DNA from: Cacconaster sp964598495
Lineage (GTDB): Bacteria; Bacteroidota; Bacteroidia; Bacteroidales; UBA932
DNA length: 19,898 nucleotides
Direction of reading: 5' to 3'
NCBI GenBank assembly: GCA_964598495.1
Contig: CAZRBY010000029.1
Coordinates: 1 to 19,898 of the forward strand
Positions within the stretch are counted from its first letter, which is position 1, and every line of letters begins with the position of its first letter. Both the position numbers and the translations under genes were made by a program. Positions 1 to 7,186 of this stretch are shown piece after piece. Below the pieces are notes generated by a model, which did not search any database, was not told where the DNA came from, and worked only from the letters and a program-made list of their open reading frames with translations.

Positions 1-1
1 G

Positions 2-1132
2 AGCGGTCCCGGACAGATCAACGGCGTTGAGTACAGAGCACTGGAGGGCTTTGTGTTTGCTGTAAGTCCCTTCAACTTTACCTCCATCGCAGCTAACCTG
101 AATATGTCCCCCATATTGATGGGCAACGTGACCGTATGGAAGCCTGCTACTACCGCATTGCTCTCCAACTACTATCTGATGAAGGTCTTTAAGGAGGCAG
201 GTGTGCCGGATGGCGTGATCAACTATCTTCCCGGTCCGGGTAAAGTGATTGGTAATGTTGTGTTTAACTCCAAATACCTGGCAGGTGTTCACTTCACCGG
301 ATCCAACGTTACCTTCAATAACCTTTGGAAGCAGGCAGCTGAGAATCTTGAGAAATACATCTCCTATCCTCGTTTGGTCGGAGAGACGGGCGGAAAGGAC
401 TTTATCTTTGTACATCCTTCAGCACCTGTACAGGAAGTTGCTACTGCAGCATTCTGCGGGGCATTTGAATTCCAGGGCCAGAAGTGCTCAGCAGCTTCTA
501 GAATGTATGTCCCCGCTTCTCTTTGGCCTGCAATTCTTGAGGGCATTAAGGCACAGGCATCGGAGATCAAGATGGGTGATGTTTGCGATCCTTCCAACTT
601 TGTAAATGCAGTGATCGACGAGGCCTCTTTTGACAATATCTCCTCTTACATCGAATATGCCCGCAAGAGTAAAGATGCTAAAATTGTAATGGGTGGCGGA
701 TGCGACAAGAGCAAGGGTTATTTTGTGCAGCCTACCGTCATTGAGACTACGGATCCTCATTTCAAATCTATGGTTGAGGAGATTTTCGGTCCCGTACTTA
801 CAGTATATGTATATAAAGATGCAGAAATTGATAAGGCAGTGGAACTTTGCGATACCTCTACCATCTACGGCCTTACCGGAGCAGTGTTTGGACGAGACAG
901 GATGGCAGTTCAGAAGATAGCCGACAGACTGCGCTATACGGCAGGTAACTTCTACATCAACGACAAGCCTACCGGAGCGGTTGTAGGAATGCAGCCATTT
1001 GGCGGCTCCCGCGCCTCAGGTACCAACGACAAGGCGGGCGGAGAGTTCAACCTCATTCGCTGGACAATCCCCCGTACAATAAAAGAGACTCTGGTTTCTC
1101 CTACTGATTACAGATACTCTTATATGAAATAA
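2..1132 (+). CDS. pruA: L-glutamate gamma-semialdehyde (1-pyrroline-5-carboxylate) dehydrogenase, 5' end cut off by window edge
   Basis: This NAD(P)-dependent aldehyde dehydrogenase oxidises glutamate-5-semialdehyde to glutamate, the second step of proline breakdown in the cytoplasm. The frame is open from base 2, so the gene enters from outside; the visible 376 residues are the C-terminal two thirds of a protein that is usually about 540 aa in this phylum. Visible signatures are FNFTSIAANL (cofactor-fold segment), VGETGGKD with the general-base Glu at visible residue 128, and FQGQKCSA with the nucleophilic Cys at visible residue 162. MVEEIFGPVL and the C-terminal FGGSRASGTNDKAGG segment are typical of the P5C dehydrogenase branch. 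The GTG at base 53 is not the real start because homology continues upstream of it. A hairpin terminator follows directly. The family call is secure; the exact subtype rests on motif recall. Confidence 0.93.
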   Translation, partial: SGPGQINGVEYRALEGFVFAVSPFNFTSIAANLNMSPILMGNVTVWKPATTALLSNYYLMKVFKEAGVPDGVINYLPGPGKVIGNVVFNSKYLAGVHFTGSNVTFNNLWKQAAENLEKYISYPRLVGETGGKDFIFVHPSAPVQEVATAAFCGAFEFQGQKCSAASRMYVPASLWPAILEGIKAQASEIKMGDVCDPSNFVNAVIDEASFDNISSYIEYARKSKDAKIVMGGGCDKSKGYFVQPTVIETTDPHFKSMVEEIFGPVLTVYVYKDAEIDKAVELCDTSTIYGLTGAVFGRDRMAVQKIADRLRYTAGNFYINDKPTGAVVGMQPFGGSRASGTNDKAGGEFNLIRWTIPRTIKETLVSPTDYRYSYMK

Positions 1133-1151
1133 AAATAGCTTAAAGCGATGT

Positions 1152-1200
1152 GAACCCTGGAAGTTAGACAAAAACTTTCAGGGTTTATGTTATATATCTT
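1152..1200 (+). terminator. Hairpin terminator after pruA
   Basis: The arms AACCCTGGAAG (1153-1163) and CTTTCAGGGTT (1175-1185) pair over 11 bp with one G-U pair and an 11-base loop; 1152/1186 can add another G-U. The stem begins 20 bases after the pruA stop. The tail is AT-rich (TATGTTATATATCTTTTTA) rather than a pure T run, so the intrinsic-terminator call rests mainly on the stem and its position. Confidence 0.7.
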
Positions 1201-1206
1201 TTTATT

Positions 1207-1839
1207 TTGGTTTGTTTATTTACATTGATTGGTTGTTCTCAAGTCAAGAAATCAAAAAACAACCATGCCTCCGACACCACAAACAACTTGATTGAGTTTG
1301 AAGATATCTATTCAAGTCAACAACAAAGTGGAGATGAGTTAGGACCATGGTGGATTTTTTATAAAGTCAAGATAGATAACAGCACAGATTCCACAATCAG
1401 TTTATATCCTAAAAAAGAGCTTGTGTCCGTAAAAGATGTTGAGTCAATCAGGAATCGAAAAGAGGCACTTAAAAGCGATGAGTTGTTAAAGCAGCTTATC
1501 AGTACATCAGATTCAGGTGTGGGGGACGCATTCCTTTTATTTAAAAATGATACGATTCCTTTATATTGTAGGTACAGTCCGATAACATTGTCTCGGGATT
1601 CATGTAACCACTATCTTTTTTACACTAATCCGGTTGAAACAAAACGATTATATGATTCGTATGTTCAAGAATATGAAGAATTCCAATCTTTCTTTTCAGA
1701 TATTGTAAAAAAATCCGCTTTCGTTGTGATTTTTAATAAAAAAGAGACTTGTTATTATTCTCCTGACATCGAATTACATTTTTACGGTGATCCCAAAGAG
1801 CAGTCAGAATGGGATTTCCTACCAAACAACTGCTTCTGA
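1207..1839 (+). CDS. Putative lipoprotein of unknown function, 5' end probably frameshifted
   Basis: I do not recognise this family. The open frame gives about 210 residues, is richer in AT than its neighbours and encodes a Ser/Lys/Asp-rich protein with a lipobox-like LIGC near its N-terminus, so an envelope lipoprotein is likely. The frame has no ATG; the only early start is TTG at 1207, which would leave a signal of just 10 residues with no positive charge. An ATG at 1187 lies in the neighbouring frame. Adding a single T to the five-T run at 1199-1203 would join the two and give the leader MLYIFFILVCLFTLIGCS, a plausible lipoprotein signal. The gene may therefore be a recent pseudogene, carry a sequencing error, or switch by slippage. 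No promoter is visible between it and the pruA terminator. Its end overlaps the convergent glycosidase gene by 21 bp. AT-richness and isolation suggest an acquired accessory gene, but this is inference. Confidence 0.5.
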   Translation: MVCLFTLIGCSQVKKSKNNHASDTTNNLIEFEDIYSSQQQSGDELGPWWIFYKVKIDNSTDSTISLYPKKELVSVKDVESIRNRKEALKSDELLKQLISTSDSGVGDAFLLFKNDTIPLYCRYSPITLSRDSCNHYLFYTNPVETKRLYDSYVQEYEEFQSFFSDIVKKSAFVVIFNKKETCYYSPDIELHFYGDPKEQSEWDFLPNNCF

Positions 1840-3378
1840 TGCTACACTTTCGTTCCAGCATCTGTCAACCACAGTTACCACATACTTGAATTTACGATCT
1901 CTCTTTCCTTCGGGTTTGAAGCTCCGTTCTTTGGTGATTTTGACAATGTATTGGCTGTCATCCAAATTGATCTCTTCATTTTCCGGGAATCTGTAAACTA
2001 CATAAAAATGTGGTTCCTGCATCACGTCATCGGTGGGTTCCACCTCCCATACGATAGAGCCATGTCTGATCTTCATAGACTCTACGGGGTCGGGATTGAT
2101 GGCATCAAGGTCAGTGTATGCCGGTATTAAAGCAATGTAGCGCTGATACACATTTTGTAGAGAATCAGTTATGGATAAGGGAAGAGAAGGCGTCTGTTCA
2201 GCTCTGCGGGGAGGGTCTTGGCGTTGTCCCTCTGCTTTGATTACCGGGGGTGGTGTTAAAGTCCAGCCGGGCCACCATACATTACCGTCAACATTTGGTA
2301 GAGTGCGCACAAGCTCCATTTTTCTGGGCATCTGAGTAATCTTGGGATTGTCGAGGTCAGGCTCGTTGAATGTTGAGATGCTCTGTCCGATATAAAGATG
2401 TCCTTTGAAATTGCTATCGTTCCACCAATTTATAAGCACATCGTAATCTGCGGCAGGATGACCTATTTTCCAATAAAGCTGTGGTACAATATAGTCGATG
2501 ATGCCTTTCTCAGCCCAGCCCGGAACATCTGCGAAGAGTTGTTCATAGTTGGAGAGACCGTTGGTCTTACTGCCGCTGCCGTCCGGAGTATCCTTTAAAT
2601 TTCTGTGGATGCCGAAAGGTGAAATGCCAAACCTTATCCAGGGTTTGACAGCCTTTATGGCCGTATTTATTTCACGCATCAGAGTCTCCACATTGTTTTT
2701 TCTCCAGTCATTCTTTTGCCAATACTCAAACCCCTGAGACTTTCCATATTTCACGAAAGAGTCATCATCGTGGAACTCTTCGTATGGCACCGGATAAGGA
2801 TAGAAATAGTCGTCAAAATGAATTGCATCCACGTCATACCTATTGACGATATCCACGATAACCTTTACTGTGTGTGCCACCGATTCGGGTTCGCCCGGAT
2901 CAAAATAGAGCTGTTTGCCATATTTCTTAAATATTTCAGGTTTCTTGAAATATAGGTGATCGGGGTGGAGCGTCTCGGTGTCGTTTGAAGTTACTCTATA
3001 AGGGTTGAGCCAGGCATGAAACTCCATACCTCGCGCATGAGTCTCTTTAATCAGAAATGCCATCGGATCCCAGTAAGGATCAGGAGCTTTGCCCTGCTCT
3101 CCGGTCAAAAAACGGGTCCAGGGCTCTATATCCGACTCATAGAAAGCATCTGCTTGAGGCCTTACCTGAAATAGAATCGCATTGCAGCCAAGTTCCTGGA
3201 GTTTATCCAGTGATTTTATAAACCATTCTTGGATTTCCTCCATCGTCATGGTCCGCATCTGCTGGTTGCCGACAATATGTAACCAGGCGCCGCGGAACTC
3301 ACGTTTTGGCAATTCTTGGGAAAAAGAAACGCTGATGACAACCATCAGCATGATAAATGTGGAAATGAGTCTTTTCAT
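1819..3378 (-). CDS. Secreted family-10-like glycosyl hydrolase (GHL10 / DUF187 type)
   Basis: This predicted exported glycoside hydrolase has 519 residues. The N-terminal 21 residues (MKRLISTFIMLMVVISVSFSQ) form a signal peptide. The GHL10 domain starts at FRGAWLHIVGNQQ (about residue 28), continues through QVRPQADAFYESDIEPW and HAWLNPYR, and runs to about residue 370, with DAIHFDDYFYPYP, WIRFGISPFGIHRN and IDYIVPQLYW as barrel-strand motifs rich in acidic and aromatic residues. The C-terminal part (from about residue 415) resembles a beta-sandwich of the fibronectin-III kind (FYVVYRFP, FKYVVTVVDRCWN). The substrate is not determined by sequence; characterised relatives act on polysaccharide or peptidoglycan-like glycans. 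The start at 3378 was preferred over an in-frame upstream ATG (3414) because it gives a clean signal peptide and a TATATTTG promoter box lies just upstream. It follows tonB by 55 bases and probably has its own promoter. Confidence 0.85.
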   Translation of the reverse strand: MKRLISTFIMLMVVISVSFSQELPKREFRGAWLHIVGNQQMRTMTMEEIQEWFIKSLDKLQELGCNAILFQVRPQADAFYESDIEPWTRFLTGEQGKAPDPYWDPMAFLIKETHARGMEFHAWLNPYRVTSNDTETLHPDHLYFKKPEIFKKYGKQLYFDPGEPESVAHTVKVIVDIVNRYDVDAIHFDDYFYPYPVPYEEFHDDDSFVKYGKSQGFEYWQKNDWRKNNVETLMREINTAIKAVKPWIRFGISPFGIHRNLKDTPDGSGSKTNGLSNYEQLFADVPGWAEKGIIDYIVPQLYWKIGHPAADYDVLINWWNDSNFKGHLYIGQSISTFNEPDLDNPKITQMPRKMELVRTLPNVDGNVWWPGWTLTPPPVIKAEGQRQDPPRRAEQTPSLPLSITDSLQNVYQRYIALIPAYTDLDAINPDPVESMKIRHGSIVWEVEPTDDVMQEPHFYVVYRFPENEEINLDDSQYIVKITKERSFKPEGKRDRKFKYVVTVVDRCWNESVASEAVVW

Positions 3379-3411
3379 TACAGTAGTTGCTGTTAATTGA
3401 TGAATCAGCGG

Positions 3412-3419
3412 CAAATATA
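3412..3419 (-). promoter_or_regulatory. Bacteroidales -7 promoter box for the GHL10 gene
   Basis: On the minus strand TATATTTG matches the Bacteroidota -7 consensus TAnnTTTG. It ends 34 bases before the chosen start, placing the transcript start near 3405. No TTTG (-33 box) lies 19-21 bases upstream, so this is a partial match in the tonB-GHL10 gap. Confidence 0.4.
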
Positions 3420-3433
3420 ATGAAAAAAGAGAG

Positions 3434-4189
3434 TTATTTCAGTGTGAAAATATAGGTAATGGTACCTTCCTGTGAGATGGTACTGCTGGTGTTGAATTTT
3501 GCCTTTAGGGCAGCCTCTTTGGCAGCATCCCATAGGATTTTATTTGTGACCGTAGTCCCTGTTGCACCGGGAATGGCGGAAGTGACATTGCCATTTCTAT
3601 CCACCATTATCCTGACTACCACGCGGCCGGAGGCCTGTACGGAATAGGTAGGAAGTGGCAGTGACCCCATCACCGATCGTCCTTTGAGCTGTGCACTGGG
3701 AGTGCCGTCAGTTGAGCCTGTCCGCGTATTACCCTGAGCGTGGCCTGCCGTGAGATTGTCCGAAGGAGTCTCGGCGGTTTGAGGTGCAAGAGTGTCCTTT
3801 TTATTATTGTCAGCTGCGGAGAAAAGAGCCCTGCGGTTGATTTCCTTACGGGGCGGTTCAGGTACCTCCACATCTCCATCATCACCTACGGTCGCCTCTA
3901 ACGCCTCGTTGCTCTTGGTACCTTCTACCGGACCATCGGAGCGCTGTACAAGCCTAACTTCCTCTTCAGGATTTGGGTTTGGAACCCTAGGCTCGATGCC
4001 GGCCGCCACTTCAATGGGCTTAGGTTCCTCTTCGGAAATAAAATCCATTAGAATTGCCTTCTCTTCGGGCGGAGGGTAGTTGTATTTGAGTCCGGAGCCG
4101 ACGCCAATAAAGAGCAGAGCGATATGGAATATCACCGTCAATACAATGCCAAACATATTGGATTTGCCGTCCCTGATCCCGGATTCCAT
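3434..4189 (-). CDS. TonB-family energy transducer
   Basis: This TonB-like protein is anchored in the inner membrane. It passes proton-motive energy collected by ExbB/ExbD to TonB-dependent outer-membrane receptors. The 251 residues show one N-terminal membrane helix (about 12-33, with a conserved-type His at 22). A Pro/Glu-rich periplasmic spacer follows (PPPEEK, EEEPKPIE, EPRVPNPNPEEE). The C-terminal domain from about residue 170 carries the TonB-like pattern YSVQASGRVVVRIMVDRNGN and ends in YIFTLK. It is the last gene of truA-exbB-exbD-tonB, 12 bases after exbD. The C-terminal domain matches the Bacteroidales short TonB type; I left the symbol empty because this phylum carries many paralogues. 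Confidence 0.88.
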   Translation of the reverse strand: MESGIRDGKSNMFGIVLTVIFHIALLFIGVGSGLKYNYPPPEEKAILMDFISEEEPKPIEVAAGIEPRVPNPNPEEEVRLVQRSDGPVEGTKSNEALEATVGDDGDVEVPEPPRKEINRRALFSAADNNKKDTLAPQTAETPSDNLTAGHAQGNTRTGSTDGTPSAQLKGRSVMGSLPLPTYSVQASGRVVVRIMVDRNGNVTSAIPGATGTTVTNKILWDAAKEAALKAKFNTSSTISQEGTITYIFTLK

Positions 4190-4201
4190 TTCTAAAAATT
4201 A

Positions 4202-4615
4202 TTATTCCGGCGAGGTCGCCATTATCACTTTGTATTTGTTGCGCTTAGCAATGTTCATCAGTGCCACAACCTCCTTGATAGGAACAGTCTCATCTGCATA
4301 GATGGAAAAAGTGGGGTCATCTTCATTCTGTAGTAGCTCTATGACGCTTCCTTCAATTTGATCAAAGCGGACGGGCGTACTGTTGCCGTTGATATGGTAT
4401 GATACCATGTTCTGCTCGGGATAGTGCTTTATTGAGACGCTCACCGTGGCCTTGGCAGACACTTGCCCCGTACTCTTTGGCAGCAGAAGCTTCAGTGCAT
4501 TGGGATTGACAAGAGTCGAAGTTATCAGGAAAAATAGGAGCAGCAGAAACACGATGTCCGTCATTGAGGACATCGAAAATGATGCTTCCGGCTTAGTTTT
4601 ACGTTTTATGGCCAT
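4202..4615 (-). CDS. exbD: ExbD/TolR biopolymer transport protein
   Basis: This inner-membrane partner of ExbB is part of the proton channel that powers TonB. The 137 residues contain a short basic cytoplasmic N-terminus (MAIKRKTK), one transmembrane helix (about 19-36) that begins with MTDIVFLLL, and a periplasmic domain. Asp20 in MTD is the position of the essential proton-carrying aspartate of the family. The start at 4615 was chosen over the longer frame reaching 4702 because the extra 29 residues overlap exbB and are not ExbD-like, and because this start lies 7 bases after the exbB stop. The protein has the normal family length. Confidence 0.92.
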   Translation of the reverse strand: MAIKRKTKPEASFSMSSMTDIVFLLLLFFLITSTLVNPNALKLLLPKSTGQVSAKATVSVSIKHYPEQNMVSYHINGNSTPVRFDQIEGSVIELLQNEDDPTFSIYADETVPIKEVVALMNIAKRNKYKVIMATSPE

Positions 4616-4622
4616 AACCGGA

Positions 4623-5348
4623 TCAATAAATAGTTGAGTCCTGTTTGGACTGTAAAGTGTCAAGAAGATCGATGGTGATGTTTTCCATCTTGAATACCAC
4701 ATCGGAGACCCTTGCGGTTAGGTAGTTGTAGCCGAAATATGCCATAATGCCGACTATCAGACCACCTACGGTAGTAACCATAGCGGTATAAATACCTCCA
4801 GAAAGGAGGGTAATGTCTATATTGTTCCCTGCCTGTGACATATTGAAGAATGCCTGGATCATACCCATTACCGTACCGAGAAATCCTATCATGGGAGCAC
4901 CGCCGGCGATTGTGGCCAGGAAGGGAAGCCCCTTCTCAAGCTTTGCAACTTCGAGGTTGCCGACATTCTCCACAGCTGTCTGTATGTCAGTGAGGGGTTT
5001 GTCAATTCTTTCGATTCCTTTCTCTACCAGCCTGGCAATAGGGGACGAGGTTTTTTTGCATAGACCCAGAGCTGACTTGCTTTTACCGTCCAGGACGTAA
5101 TCGTTGTCTTCGACCGCATCCGCGAGAACATCCCGAAGTACCGGCGCGAGCCATTCGAGACAATCGTGAATCGATCCATCNNNNNNNNNNTCACCAAAAA
5201 TATATAGGCCAATGACTGAAAGTAGTGCTAGCACTATCATCAGCCATCCACCTTTGATTGCCATATCAATCAATGACATGTTCTCCTGCACCGGGGCTAT
5301 TGTGCCCTCAATTACTTCAGTGCTTGTCTGTAGAAATGTAAAAAGCAT
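4623..5348 (-). CDS. exbB: ExbB/TolQ/MotA-family proton channel protein, interrupted by a 10-base N gap
   Basis: This multi-pass inner-membrane subunit of the Exb proton channel has a first helix at about residues 34-52 (GGWLMIVLALLSVIGLYIFG). The conserved C-terminal half carries TSSPIARLVEKGI, NVGNLEVAKLEKGLPFLATIAGGAPMIGFLGTVMGMIQAF and GGIYTAMVTTVGGLIVGI, all typical of Bacteroidales ExbB. Ten undetermined bases (5181-5190) fall right after the first helix. The roughly 26 residues that follow the gap in this frame (DGSIHDCLEWLAPVLRDVL...) do not look like the expected ERF..I..A.. cytoplasmic loop, and family resemblance returns only at DYVLDGKSKSAL. The true frame and length of this segment are therefore uncertain. 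It starts 14 bases after truA; no Shine-Dalgarno is visible. Confidence 0.88.
   Translation of the reverse strand: MLFTFLQTSTEVIEGTIAPVQENMSLIDMAIKGGWLMIVLALLSVIGLYIFGXXXXDGSIHDCLEWLAPVLRDVLADAVEDNDYVLDGKSKSALGLCKKTSSPIARLVEKGIERIDKPLTDIQTAVENVGNLEVAKLEKGLPFLATIAGGAPMIGFLGTVMGMIQAFFNMSQAGNNIDITLLSGGIYTAMVTTVGGLIVGIMAYFGYNYLTARVSDVVFKMENITIDLLDTLQSKQDSTIY
5181..5190. other. Assembly gap of 10 N inside exbB
   Basis: Ten undetermined bases sit within exbB. The neighbouring 5100-5180 interval is CpG-rich (I count about 12 CpG in 80 bases) and does not match the ExbB family, so the gap length may be arbitrary and the flank may not belong here. Confidence 0.95.
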
Positions 5349-5362
5349 AAATGTATCTGTTT

Positions 5363-6124
5363 TTATTTTTTATTGTTTTCAAAAATCGGATAAGGATATC
5401 TGACTTCCGTCAGGAAAAGCGCATGGCCGGGAACTGACTGTCCTGCCCTGCAGCGCTCTTTTTCCTCTATCAGTTGTGCTACCCATTCGGGTTCTCTCTT
5501 TCCTCTGCCGACATCCAAAAGTGTGCCAACCATCGCCCTGACCATATTTCTCAAAAAACGGTCTGCAGTTACGCAAAAGCAGAGGTGTGTCTCATCAATC
5601 CGTTCCCAGAGAGCCGATGTGACACTGCAGACGGATGTTTTGTTGTCGCCTCCGAGCTTTTCAAAACTCGAGAAATCCTTTGTTCCGAGCAGGTGCTTGG
5701 CAGCAATGTTCATCCTTTCCATATCAAGGCGATGTCTGTAGTGATATGAAAAAATGGCAAAAGGATCCTTTTCGGTGTGGACATAATAACTGTATGTACG
5801 GCTTATGGCATCAAAACGGGCGTGCGCATCGTCAGAAACCTGACAAATATTCTGAGCAATGATATCGGAAGGCAGAATGGCATTTATTTTGCGTAATATC
5901 TCCTTTGGCTTTTTATTGCATTTCTCTGAAATGTCAAAATGGGCTATAAAACCTTGAGCATTGACTCCGGCATCCGTTCTTCCGGCGCCTGTAACGGAAA
6001 TAACCTCTCCTGTTGCGAGAGTCAATGCCCTCTCCAAAACGGCCTGTACGGAGACAGCATTCTTCTGTATCTGCCATCCGCTGTAAGCGCAGCCGTTAAA
6101 AGAGATTGAAACAAAGAGCCGCAT
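5363..6124 (-). CDS. truA: tRNA pseudouridine(38-40) synthase TruA
   Basis: TruA converts uridines 38-40 in the anticodon stem of many tRNAs to pseudouridine, in the cytoplasm. The 253 residues are the normal family length. GAGRTDAGVNAQG (residues 46-58) contains the catalytic Asp51. YSGWQIQ near the N-terminus, FDAISRTYSYYV in the middle and the C-terminal DRFLRNMVRAMVGTLLDVGRG are the other standard TruA motifs. It is the first gene of the minus-strand operon that continues into exbB, and it faces the divergent moxR across 65 bases. No frame damage is visible. Confidence 0.96.
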   Translation of the reverse strand: MRLFVSISFNGCAYSGWQIQKNAVSVQAVLERALTLATGEVISVTGAGRTDAGVNAQGFIAHFDISEKCNKKPKEILRKINAILPSDIIAQNICQVSDDAHARFDAISRTYSYYVHTEKDPFAIFSYHYRHRLDMERMNIAAKHLLGTKDFSSFEKLGGDNKTSVCSVTSALWERIDETHLCFCVTADRFLRNMVRAMVGTLLDVGRGKREPEWVAQLIEEKERCRAGQSVPGHALFLTEVRYPYPIFENNKK

Positions 6125-6137
6125 TGGAAAAAAATAT

Positions 6138-6145
6138 TAATTTTG
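6138..6145 (+). promoter_or_regulatory. Candidate -7 box for the Bat operon (moxR)
   Basis: TAATTTTG matches TAnnTTTG and ends 44 bases before the moxR ATG. No TTTG is present at the expected -33 distance, so this is a partial consensus. The 6125-6189 region is strongly AT-rich and must serve both truA and the Bat operon. Confidence 0.4.
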
Positions 6146-6159
6146 TAGGTTACAAATTA

Positions 6160-6175
6160 CAAAAGTACAAAAATA
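6160..6175 (-). promoter_or_regulatory. Two tandem -7-like boxes for truA
   Basis: On the minus strand TATTTTTG (6175 to 6168) and TACTTTTG (6167 to 6160) abut each other, and both match TAnnTTTG. They would place the truA transcript start roughly 30-40 bases before its ATG. A matching -33 TTTG is not evident, so which one is used, if either, is open. Confidence 0.35.
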
Positions 6176-6189
6176 TTCAATTTATCTAT

Positions 6190-7173
6190 ATGGACAGCGT
6201 AAACATCAAAGAACTCAACGANNNNNNNNNNNTATTAAACCCTGGTCGCTGCCACCGGCCATGGACGGTTATTGTGGGACAGAAACATCTGGTGGAGAAC
6301 CTCCTGATCGGGCTTCTGGCCGATGGCCACATCCTCCTCGAAGGCGTGCCCGGTCTTGCCAAGACTTTGGCCATCAATACTCTCGCATCCATTGTGGATG
6401 CAAAATTCAGCAGAATACAGTTTACTCCGGATCTCCTGCCGGCAGACGTCATCGGTACACTCATTTATAGCCAGAAGAGCGAACAGTTCCAGATTAAGAA
6501 GGGTCCCATTTTCGCCAACTTCGTGCTTGCGGATGAGATTAACCGTTCGCCTGCAAAAGTGCAGTCTGCATTGCTTGAGGCGATGCAGGAGCGTCAGGTA
6601 ACCATCGGTGATGACAGTTTCCCTCTACCGCAACCTTTCCTCGTAATGGCAACTCAGAACCCTATTGAGCAGGAGGGCACCTATCCACTGCCTGAGGCCC
6701 AGGTAGACAGATTTATGCTCAAAGTAGTGGTAAGTTACCCCAAGAAGGAGGAGGAAAAACTCATTATCCGTATGAACAATTCAGGCACTTTCCCTAAACC
6801 CTCCACAGTACTCAAACCCGAGGACATTGTCCGTGCAAGAGAGGTGGTGAGGGATGTCTATATGGATGAAAAAATTGAAAAATACATAGTCGACATAGTT
6901 TTCGCCACACGTTATCCTGAAGATTACAATTTGCCAAGACTCAAGGATATGATAGCATTCGGAGGTTCACCCCGTGCCAGCATATCTCTCTCATTGGCAG
7001 CTAAGGCCTATGCTTTTATCAAGCGCAGAGGCTATGTTATTCCGGAGGATGTCAGGGCGGTTTGCTATGAGGTGCTTAGACATAGAATTGGCCTGACCTA
7101 TGAGGCTGAAGCCGAAAATGTTACTACAGAGGCCATTATTGCCGATATTTTAAATGCAGTTGAAGTTCCATAG
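6190..7173 (+). CDS. moxR: MoxR-family AAA+ ATPase, interrupted by an 11-base N gap
   Basis: This cytoplasmic AAA+ ATPase is thought to act as a chaperone-like partner of VWA-domain proteins; those lie just downstream. The 327 residues show Walker A GVPGLAKT (52-59), Walker B VLADEIN with Asp115-Glu116, LLEAMQERQVT, sensor-1 region ATQNPIEQEGTYPLPEAQVDRF (from residue 154), and a C-terminal lid domain with GGSPRAS. ATG at 6190 was chosen because the upstream in-frame extension to 6106 overlaps truA and its promoter boxes and is not MoxR-like. Eleven N (6222-6232) follow residue 10. The next 12 or so residues (LNPGRCHRPW) do not resemble the usual LLT.EMNK stretch, and family identity resumes at VIVGQKHLVENLL. 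The call is secure despite the damaged N-terminus. Confidence 0.93.
   Translation: MDSVNIKELNXXXXXLNPGRCHRPWTVIVGQKHLVENLLIGLLADGHILLEGVPGLAKTLAINTLASIVDAKFSRIQFTPDLLPADVIGTLIYSQKSEQFQIKKGPIFANFVLADEINRSPAKVQSALLEAMQERQVTIGDDSFPLPQPFLVMATQNPIEQEGTYPLPEAQVDRFMLKVVVSYPKKEEEKLIIRMNNSGTFPKPSTVLKPEDIVRAREVVRDVYMDEKIEKYIVDIVFATRYPEDYNLPRLKDMIAFGGSPRASISLSLAAKAYAFIKRRGYVIPEDVRAVCYEVLRHRIGLTYEAEAENVTTEAIIADILNAVEVP
6222..6232. other. Assembly gap of 11 N inside moxR
   Basis: Eleven undetermined bases lie 32 bases into moxR. The 35 bases after the gap (6233-6267) encode residues unlike the MoxR family, so the reading frame and length of this short segment are not reliable. Confidence 0.95.
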
Positions 7174-7186
7174 CAGATGATTATTG

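Noticed and set aside
53..1132. GTG at 53 as the start of pruA
   Set aside because: The frame and family resemblance continue to base 2, so the gene is simply cut by the window edge.
4616..4702. 29-residue N-terminal extension of ExbD
   Set aside because: It lies within exbB coding sequence and is not ExbD-like; MAIKRKTK is the typical start.
6106..6189. N-terminal extension of MoxR from 6106
   Set aside because: It overlaps the truA start and the divergent promoter boxes; the residues are low-complexity and unlike MoxR.
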